Origin: Saprospiraceae bacterium
Lineage (GTDB): Bacteria; Bacteroidota; Bacteroidia; Chitinophagales; Saprospiraceae
Direction of reading: 5' to 3'
DNA: 38,975 nt
NCBI GenBank assembly: GCA_020630775.1
Contig: JAHDIN010000028.1
Coordinates: forward strand, 1 to 38,975
Positions within the stretch are counted from its first letter, which is position 1, and each line of letters starts with the position of its first letter. Shown piece after piece: positions 33,983 to 38,975 of this stretch. Both the position numbers and the translations under genes were made by a program. Below the pieces are notes generated by a model. The model was not told the origin of the DNA. It was given only the letters and a program-made list of their open reading frames with translations, and did no database searches.

Positions 33983-34687
33983 ATGAAAAAACAATTCTAC
34001 TTTATCTTTTCTTTATTAGCTTTTTTAGTCTTTACTTCAAGCTGTTCTCAAAAAATATATGTGCAAGAAGCTTTTGAGAAACCGCAAAGCTTAGAACGCA
34101 CAGGCAATAGCACCATTGAAATAAAAACAAGGTATGCCGCTGATGGATTTGATTACCTTATTTTTCAAATGGATATAAATAACAGAAGCGATGAACCATT
34201 TTCGATCAGCTCAGAAGATCTTACTTTGCATGTATTTGAAACACAGGGCCCTCAAGAGAACTTCAGCCTTGTTGCACTAAACAAAGAAGATTTAATTTAT
34301 GATTTACAGCGTACACAAGAACAAGTTAAAAGAGAAAGAAAAACAAGACAAGCGGAAAACATTCTGGGTCTAGGTATAAACATATTGGGCATAGCCTTAG
34401 GTGGAAACAATATTGAAGGGCTCATCTATACAACGGAGGCTGCAGGCATTTTAATTGAGGACAACCGTGCTTACAAGTTATTTGAAGGAAGTCTTGAAGA
34501 ACAGATGCAATATGTGGATGATTGGGTTTTAGATCGCACAACACTTCAGCCAGGAGAATCAGTATCTTACGATGTACTATTTGACAGAATACTAATAGAA
34601 GGAGAAGCGGATTTTGAAGTAAAAAACACTCAAGTCAATTATATCCAAACATATTATCTTGAAATAAAAGAGCAAAAGATTGATTAA
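33983..34687 (+). CDS. Hypothetical lipoprotein
   Basis: A 234-residue lipoprotein (lipobox TSSC, Cys21). The mature part has an Ig-like beta stretch (TIEIKTRYAADGFDYLIFQMDINNRSDEPFSISSEDLTLHV) ahead of a Lys/Arg/Gln coiled-coil segment (about 110-130). A short glycine-rich hydrophobic segment (LGLGINILGIALGG) and a second beta stretch follow. The beginning 'NRSDEPF.I..ED..L' is what is seen in binding domains of the DUF4352/LEA-2 sort. I do not recognise the family. It stands alone between the repeat gap and the next small gene (69-bp gap). Confidence 0.7.
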   Translation: MKKQFYFIFSLLAFLVFTSSCSQKIYVQEAFEKPQSLERTGNSTIEIKTRYAADGFDYLIFQMDINNRSDEPFSISSEDLTLHVFETQGPQENFSLVALNKEDLIYDLQRTQEQVKRERKTRQAENILGLGINILGIALGGNNIEGLIYTTEAAGILIEDNRAYKLFEGSLEEQMQYVDDWVLDRTTLQPGESVSYDVLFDRILIEGEADFEVKNTQVNYIQTYYLEIKEQKID

Positions 34688-34756
34688 GACCTTAAGACTT
34701 GGCTTTACACATATGCCATTAATATTACATAACTTTATCTTACCAATACGCGCGTA

Positions 34757-35059
34757 ATGAGAAACCTTGTAAGATTATTATTGATTTTCGGACCGGTCAT
34801 AGCCAGACAATTTGAGAAATCTCAAAGACAACGAAGAAGACAACCAGAATGGGAAAGACAAGAAGACTATAGAGGCCGAAGAGCCAATCGACGCAGAAGG
34901 CCTGAACCTGAAACTATTCCAGTTGAACCTAAAATGACTGAAGAAGAAAAAAACTTCAATTTAAAAGAAGAGGACATCATGCTTTCAGAAGAAGATATCA
35001 GGTATGTAGAGAATGTTCGAATCGAACAAGTGGATACAGATCAATCCAGACTCCAATAG
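34757..35059 (+). CDS. Small basic/acidic protein with N-terminal membrane helix
   Basis: A 100-residue protein with a short hydrophobic start (VRLLLIFGPVIA) and a strongly basic middle (RQRRRQPEWERQ, RGRRANRRRRP). The tail is acidic (KEEDIMLSEEDIRYVENVRIEQ). Composition suggests a membrane-anchored, largely disordered protein. No family is recognised. It is 69 bp after the lipoprotein gene and may be cotranscribed. Confidence 0.6.
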   Translation: MRNLVRLLLIFGPVIARQFEKSQRQRRRQPEWERQEDYRGRRANRRRRPEPETIPVEPKMTEEEKNFNLKEEDIMLSEEDIRYVENVRIEQVDTDQSRLQ

Positions 35060-35065
35060 ACTGAA

Positions 35066-35082
35066 TGACAACATTTGTCATC
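35066..35082. terminator. Perfect hairpin after the small basic-protein gene
   Basis: ATGACAA (35066-35072) and TTGTCAT (35076-35082) flank a 3-base loop, 6 bp after the stop codon at 35059. No T-tract follows, so it may act as a stabilising 3' hairpin or as an operator for the next gene. Confidence 0.4.
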
Positions 35083-35154
35083 CACGATAAAACTTCTCAT
35101 TGAACATCATGTAAAGCGGTTAGATTATATTAATTTGGATGAAACAACTTTTTG

Positions 35155-37767
35155 ATGTCCCTAGCCTTGCGCATTAAATCTTGTATCGTTTTTCTCGGTC
35201 TTTTAGGATTAAGCTTTAGCATAATTCCACCGCGACCACAACCACCTGGCGCCATTGCTCCTTTCGCAAACGGCATATTTCCATCAACTATTCCTGGTGA
35301 AGGGAGTTCTTGGACTTTAGAGGATCCATTTCCAGATCTAGAAATTGCAGCACCTTTAAGGATCATCAACATGCCAGGTTCTGACGACATTTTGGTACTA
35401 GGAAAACTAGGTGAAGTTTGGCAAGTCTCGATTGAGAACCAAACAAAAAAGAAAGTACTAGATATATCAGATAGAGCTCAAGGCGTTGGGGAGTCCGGTG
35501 TCACCGGTATGGTATTGCATCCTAAATTCGGATTAAACAGCTTCCCAGACAAACAAGAAATATACTTATTCTACCCTTCCAAACTCAATCCTCAGCAATT
35601 TGAAGAACAAATATTTTTACGCCTTTCTAAATTCAAATGGGATCCAAACATAGGTGCATTTGATCCTAACTCAGAAGAAATTCTCATACAGCAATACGAT
35701 AGAATGTCATGGCACAATGGAGGTGGCCTTTTCTTTGATAATGAAGGCTTTCTCTACTTAAGTATGGGAGACGAAGGTAAAGAAGAACATCAAGAAGCTT
35801 CAACTCAACGCATTGATGGAGGATTTTTTAGTGGCGTTATAAGAATAGACGTAGATAAGGATTCTACGAGAAGCCACCCCATAAGAAGACAACCTCAAGC
35901 TAACGCTGCGCCAGCATCCCCTAGGTATGATAATTGGAAAACCTTTTCTCAAGGCTATTACATACCCAACGACAATCCTTGGTTAAGTCAAGACTCGAGC
36001 CATTTAGAAGAATTCTGGGCTATAGGATTAAGAAGTCCCTACTCTATGAGTTATGATCACGAAAACGATCAGATCTGGATCGCTGACGTAGGTTCTGACA
36101 AGAAAGAAGAAATCAACAAGGTAGACAAAGCAGACAACTTACAATGGCCTTATATGGAAGGCAACATTAAATTGGAAGCCCATGAAAGGCCAGAAAATCT
36201 CATCGGCAATGAAAAAGGAACCTTTTTTGAATACGATAGATCACTAGGATCTTGTGTTATCGGAGGTGCAGTATATCGAGGCAATAAGTTTCCCAACTTG
36301 AATGGCAAGTATTTATTCGCCGATTACAACCAAGATAAATTACTTGCATTAAAAAATACATCTGGCGAAAGAACCGAAGAATATGAAGTTCTAATCACAG
36401 ACCTCAATATACCAGGCACTGAGCTTCCTGAAGGTCCAGGCATTTCAGGTATTCATGTATTGTCGAATGGAGACATTTATATTACGGTTATCGGTAAAGA
36501 CCATACCGCACCAAGTAAATTCTTCAAGCTTAAACAAAAAACATCTGTACTAGATCCACCCAGTAAATTATCTGAGCTCAACATATTTGAGGACCTCACT
36601 AATCTAAAGCCCATCGCCGGTTTTATACCCTATAAAGTCAATGCACCTTTGTGGTCTGATCGAGCCATAAAGACAAGATATATGGCCGTGCCAAATGACG
36701 GTACATTCGATAGTTCCGCTGAGCAAATAGCGTTTCACAGCGTCGAGGATTGGGTATTTCCAGAAGGCACTGTTTTCATCAAACATTTCGACTTACCTAT
36801 AACTATAGACCCAGCAGGACCTACAAGAAGATTAGAAACAAGATTCTTTGTGATTGGCGAAGATCAAGTAGCATATGGCTTGACCTACAAGTGGAATGAC
36901 GAAGGCACTGAAGCTTTTCTCTTAGGTGGAGGAAGCTCTAAGCCGTTTAAAATTATGGATGGTCAAGAAGTGGCATATACTCAAGAATGGGACTTTCCAG
37001 GCAGGGATCAATGCATGTCCTGCCATACCAGTAACGCAAATTTTGTTCTTGGCGTCAAAACGCATCAGCTTAATGGAGACTTAGAATACGACGGTATTCA
37101 AATGAACCAATTAGCATATCTCAATGAACATAAAATTTTAAATGGGTATTATGCTAACAATTTGCCTCAATCATATGGTTTAGACAACCCTGAAGTGGAC
37201 TTAGAATTGCGCATCAAGTCATTTTTAGACGCTAATTGCGCTTCTTGCCATAGACCTGGTGGTATTCCAAATGTGGAAATGGATTTGAGGTACAGAAAAC
37301 CACTCATTCTTCAAAATATCGTCAATCACCAAGTCAATAGTGAAGCTTCAACACAAAACGGCCTTATCATTAAACCCGGCAATCATGCTGCTTCAGAAAT
37401 CTGGAAACGTGTATCGACAGAACATGAATTGAAGATGCCACCTCTCGGGCGAAATATCGTACACAATGAGTTCTCAGATCAACTAGCACAATGGATTGAC
37501 GGTTTGGCAGAAGATAGCGGCGAACTCCAATCAACATTAATATACCCCAATCCAAGTTTTGGACATATTACAATACAATTAAAAAGCGAACTAGAAGGCC
37601 CTTTCAAATACGACATATATAATTCAAATGGCACTTTACAACTAACCCAGGAATTTACATCACATACAAAATTTATAGACCTAAGCACTTTAAGCAGTGG
37701 TATATACTTCTTGAAAATTGATGCTAATGAAGAGATTGAAACTGAAAGGATTGTTTTGACGAAATAG
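35155..37767 (+). CDS. Secreted sugar dehydrogenase/di-heme cytochrome fusion with T9SS tail
   Basis: An 870-residue protein read from ATG 35155; a TTG directly before it is the only alternative, and TGA closes the frame at 35140. Domain order: signal sequence (about 1-26); a glucose/sorbosone dehydrogenase-type PQQ propeller (about 45-460; WHNGGGLFFDNEGFLYLSMG, LRSPYSMSYDHENDQIWIAD). Next is an SO_2930-like domain (about 480-760; APLWSDRAIKTRYMAVP) with two heme-c sites, C620MSCH624 and C695ASCH699. A T9SS type A tail starts at IYPNPS (about 794-870). It should oxidise a sugar or alcohol at the cell surface and pass electrons to its own hemes; PQQ use is inferred from the family. Confidence 0.9.
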   Translation: MSLALRIKSCIVFLGLLGLSFSIIPPRPQPPGAIAPFANGIFPSTIPGEGSSWTLEDPFPDLEIAAPLRIINMPGSDDILVLGKLGEVWQVSIENQTKKKVLDISDRAQGVGESGVTGMVLHPKFGLNSFPDKQEIYLFYPSKLNPQQFEEQIFLRLSKFKWDPNIGAFDPNSEEILIQQYDRMSWHNGGGLFFDNEGFLYLSMGDEGKEEHQEASTQRIDGGFFSGVIRIDVDKDSTRSHPIRRQPQANAAPASPRYDNWKTFSQGYYIPNDNPWLSQDSSHLEEFWAIGLRSPYSMSYDHENDQIWIADVGSDKKEEINKVDKADNLQWPYMEGNIKLEAHERPENLIGNEKGTFFEYDRSLGSCVIGGAVYRGNKFPNLNGKYLFADYNQDKLLALKNTSGERTEEYEVLITDLNIPGTELPEGPGISGIHVLSNGDIYITVIGKDHTAPSKFFKLKQKTSVLDPPSKLSELNIFEDLTNLKPIAGFIPYKVNAPLWSDRAIKTRYMAVPNDGTFDSSAEQIAFHSVEDWVFPEGTVFIKHFDLPITIDPAGPTRRLETRFFVIGEDQVAYGLTYKWNDEGTEAFLLGGGSSKPFKIMDGQEVAYTQEWDFPGRDQCMSCHTSNANFVLGVKTHQLNGDLEYDGIQMNQLAYLNEHKILNGYYANNLPQSYGLDNPEVDLELRIKSFLDANCASCHRPGGIPNVEMDLRYRKPLILQNIVNHQVNSEASTQNGLIIKPGNHAASEIWKRVSTEHELKMPPLGRNIVHNEFSDQLAQWIDGLAEDSGELQSTLIYPNPSFGHITIQLKSELEGPFKYDIYNSNGTLQLTQEFTSHTKFIDLSTLSSGIYFLKIDANEEIETERIVLTK

Positions 37768-37769
37768 TT

Positions 37770-37959
37770 GAAGTGAGAGGTTGAGTTGTGAGTCGTTGAG
37801 TTGTGAGTCCTGATGGTAAGGTCGCAGATTCAGATCAAAGCATCGGGTGATTTATGATGGTTGAGTAGTTAAGTTGTAGAGTTGTTAAGTCGGATTGGTG
37901 CCTTAAGTTATCAATCTAAACTCCGCCATATTTTAATTAGAAACTTCTGTTACTACCAT
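37770..37959. repeat. Intergenic mosaic: GTTGAGT tracts and GCAGATTC/AAGCATCGG core
   Basis: The segment has GAGGTTGAG/GTCGTTGAGTTGTGAGTC repeats (37770-37810), then the core AAGGTCGCAGATTCAGATC...AAGCATCGGGTG (37819-37848) shared with 33786-33811. GGTTGAGTAGTTAAG tracts follow to about 37890. No gene is evident. Confidence 0.7.
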
Positions 37960-38019
37960 TAATTATCCGACGTTAAAGTAGGAATCTGAGACTAGGCGTT
38001 GTGACTTGACCACTTAACG
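37960..38019. repeat. 60-bp direct repeat, left copy flanking mazEF
   Basis: Contains TTAAAGTAGGAAT, ACTAGGC and GTGACTTGACCACTTAAC. It aligns without gaps to 38872-38931, with 49 of 60 bases identical by hand count. After it, to 38092, come TTCCAGTCTCC/TCTAATTTCCAATCTC repeats. Confidence 0.85.
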
Positions 38020-38092
38020 AAAAAAAGCACCTCAGAATTTCCAGTCTCCATTTTCTAATTTCCAATCTCAAATTCACTGGGCTAAATTCCGC

Positions 38093-38410
38093 CTATCGGA
38101 CTAACATTTCGTTTATTACTTCCTTGATTTTTAAAATCGTTTTTGTCGAAACGATTCTTCCTTCTTTAACTACACGTTTCTTATCAATTGTTCGAATTTG
38201 ATCTAAAGCGATATTTCCTTTAATATGCTGTGTATTGATTCGTACTCTAGTTGGATACTTTTTTGGCTTACTAGTGATTGGAGCAATAATGATTGTATTC
38301 AAGGATTCATTTAACTCTATTGGAGAAATAATAACACATGGTCTTGTTTTCTTTATTTCACTCCCTATCGTCGGATCTAAATTAACAGTCACAATTCTAT
38401 ATTGCTTCAT
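38093..38410 (-). CDS. mazF: MazF/PemK-family endoribonuclease toxin
   Basis: A 105-residue toxin. The family start is clear: VTVNLDPTIGSEIKKTRPCVIISP (residues about 7-30), with the GSEIKKTRP RNA-binding/catalytic loop. Then IIIAPITSKPKKYPTRV and the strand-helix GNIALDQIRTIDKKRVV follow, with Thr in the usual Ser/Thr position of APITS. MazF toxins cut mRNA at short motifs; the recognition motif cannot be predicted here. The start overlaps the antitoxin stop by 4 bp, giving coupled translation. The locus lies inside a 60-bp direct repeat pair. Confidence 0.93.
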   Translation of the reverse strand: MKQYRIVTVNLDPTIGSEIKKTRPCVIISPIELNESLNTIIIAPITSKPKKYPTRVRINTQHIKGNIALDQIRTIDKKRVVKEGRIVSTKTILKIKEVINEMLVR

Positions 38411-38646
38411 AGATCCTCATCTTCAAATACATCAGGAATAAGCAACTCATCATCACCATTTTGATGCATTAATGCGAATTGTTCCTTCCAACCACTTCTT
38501 GGAGCTTTTTTGGGTCTCAATTCAATATGATTTTCCTTAAGGGTAACTTCAACAATGTCTTCAATCTCATATTCCTCTAAGATAGCTTTAGGAATCCTTA
38601 GACCTTTCGAGTTACCTACTTTTATTACATTTAATTCCATGTACAT
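38407..38646 (-). CDS. mazE: MazE/AbrB-type antitoxin
   Basis: A 79-residue antitoxin with an N-terminal SpoVT/AbrB swapped-hairpin DNA-binding domain (LNVIKVGNSKGLRIPKAILE, then VEVTLKENHIELRPKK). The C-terminus is acidic and toxin-binding (GDDELLIPDVFEDEDL). The start is ATG 38646 or the in-frame ATG 38640. It is expected to neutralise the downstream MazF and, with it, repress their promoter; an inverted repeat just upstream fits that role. Confidence 0.92.
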   Translation of the reverse strand: MYMELNVIKVGNSKGLRIPKAILEEYEIEDIVEVTLKENHIELRPKKAPRSGWKEQFALMHQNGDDELLIPDVFEDEDL

Positions 38647-38649
38647 ACA

Positions 38650-38678
38650 TTGTTATTACAATATAATAGTAATTTCAA
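38650..38678 (-). promoter_or_regulatory. Putative mazEF operator
   Basis: TTGTTATTAC (38650-38659) and GTAATTTCAA (38669-38678) form an inverted repeat (8 of 10 paired) with a 9-base AT spacer, 4 bp upstream of the antitoxin start. A further GTAATTAC palindrome lies at 38693-38700. Autoregulatory sites of AbrB-type antitoxins are usually found here. Confidence 0.55.
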
Positions 38679-38775
38679 GAAATATCAATAAGGTAATTAC
38701 TCATAAAAAAGCAAGGTATGCTACCAATTTCAAATCTCTAATCTCCAATTCTCCAATCACCACTTAACGAGTTTT

Positions 38776-38806
38776 GACCCCTAAATCCCCTTAAATGGGG
38801 ACTTTT
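38776..38806. repeat. Dispersed 31-bp hairpin element, copy 2
   Basis: Starts GACCCCTAAATCCCC and ends GGGGACTTTT, with CCCC/GGGG able to pair over a 6-base loop. It matches 29 of 31 bases of the copy at 15897-15927. It is preceded by CTCTAATCTCCAATTCTCC repeats (about 38735-38760). The rest of 38807-38871 shows nothing recognisable. Confidence 0.8.
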
Positions 38807-38871
38807 AAACTTTTTTACGAGAAGATATTCGTGAAATATAGATAACCCAATTTCCCATTCTAATTTTGACT

Positions 38872-38931
38872 TAACTATCCCACCTTAAAGTAGGAATTTG
38901 TAACTAGGCAACGCGACTTGACCACTTAACC
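38872..38931. repeat. 60-bp direct repeat, right copy flanking mazEF
   Basis: Partner of 37960-38019 in the same orientation, 912 bp away start to start. The toxin-antitoxin pair and its operator lie entirely between the copies. It runs directly into the CCACTTAA array. Confidence 0.85.
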
Positions 38932-38975
38932 ACTTAACCACTTAACCACTTAACCACTTAACCACTTAACCACTT
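38922..38975. repeat. Perfect 8-bp tandem repeat (CCACTTAA)n
   Basis: About 6.75 perfect copies of CCACTTAA reach the right edge of the window and may continue. The inverse unit (GGTTAAGT) forms the tracts near 24588-24690 and 37860-37890. Confidence 0.96.

Noticed and set aside
38922..38975. ACTTAAC/GTTAAGT units fit the loose integron attC core (RYYYAAC/GTTRRRY)
   Set aside because: The match arises from simple sequence; no integrase gene, no paired R'/R'' structure with unpaired bases and no cassette array were seen.

Overview
The window looks like chromosomal DNA of a free-living Bacteroidota, most probably of the Saprospiria/Lewinella type. This is judged from the gene families rather than from any marker gene. 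Three large secreted proteins end in type IX secretion (T9SS) type A sorting domains with the YPNP motif. There is a TonB-dependent receptor with a carboxypeptidase-regulatory-like N-terminus, many short-lipobox lipoproteins and hybrid TPR/histidine kinases. The base composition is AT-rich, and several genes are preceded by the Bacteroidota -7 element TAnnTTTG. No rRNA, tRNA, CRISPR array, phage or transposase was seen.

Layout. 1-1929: a perfect 7-bp tandem repeat, a SUKH-like gene and an unknown gene. 2014-4035 (-): a membrane TPR sensor kinase. 4254-12328 (+): exported proteins (T9SS beta-propeller, GH20 hexosaminidase lipoprotein, small secreted protein, CotH/lamin-tail T9SS protein) and a frameshifted gene. 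12515-15860 (+): a three-gene regulatory unit of repeat lipoprotein, ECF sigma factor and an anti-sigma-like protein that appears to span both membranes. 16276-24457 (-): double DUF2911 protein, retropepsin-like protease, a beta-helix lipoprotein/TonB receptor operon with a palindrome-rich promoter, and a membrane-anchored serine hydrolase. 24875-27923 (+): Na/Pi symporter with a PhoU-like tail, PiT-like permease and a small membrane protein, probably one phosphate-uptake operon. 28001-30085 (+): a second TPR kinase whose start is abnormal. 30096-37767: an 'asparagine synthetase B'-type secreted protein, a VWA-like membrane protein, two small unknowns, and a sugar-dehydrogenase/di-heme/T9SS fusion. 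38093-38646 (-): a MazE/MazF toxin-antitoxin pair.

The strongest candidate for a little-described system is 12438-15860. A possible ECF-type promoter precedes an acidic lipoprotein made of four Cys-bracketed repeats. The sigma factor follows 21 bp later. Its stop overlaps the start of a protein with a cytoplasmic N-terminus, one inner-membrane helix, a periplasmic Ser/Thr/Asn-rich linker of about 200 residues and a C-terminal outer-membrane beta-barrel. This is the architecture I recall for the dual membrane-spanning anti-sigma (Dma) proteins reported from Bacteroides. The last 22 codons of this gene, including its stop, plus 3' flanking DNA recur 250 bp downstream with mostly synonymous or conservative changes. 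That looks like a remnant of recombination with a paralogue.

The second theme is intergenic DNA. Gaps at 15861-16275, 24458-24874, 33654-33982, 37768-38092 and 38647-38975 are mosaics of short tandem repeats (7-8 bp units) and small dispersed elements. These include a 31-bp hairpin element, a core with GCAGATTC and AAGCATCGG, and a 60-bp direct repeat that brackets the toxin-antitoxin pair. All percentages and alignments here were made by eye.
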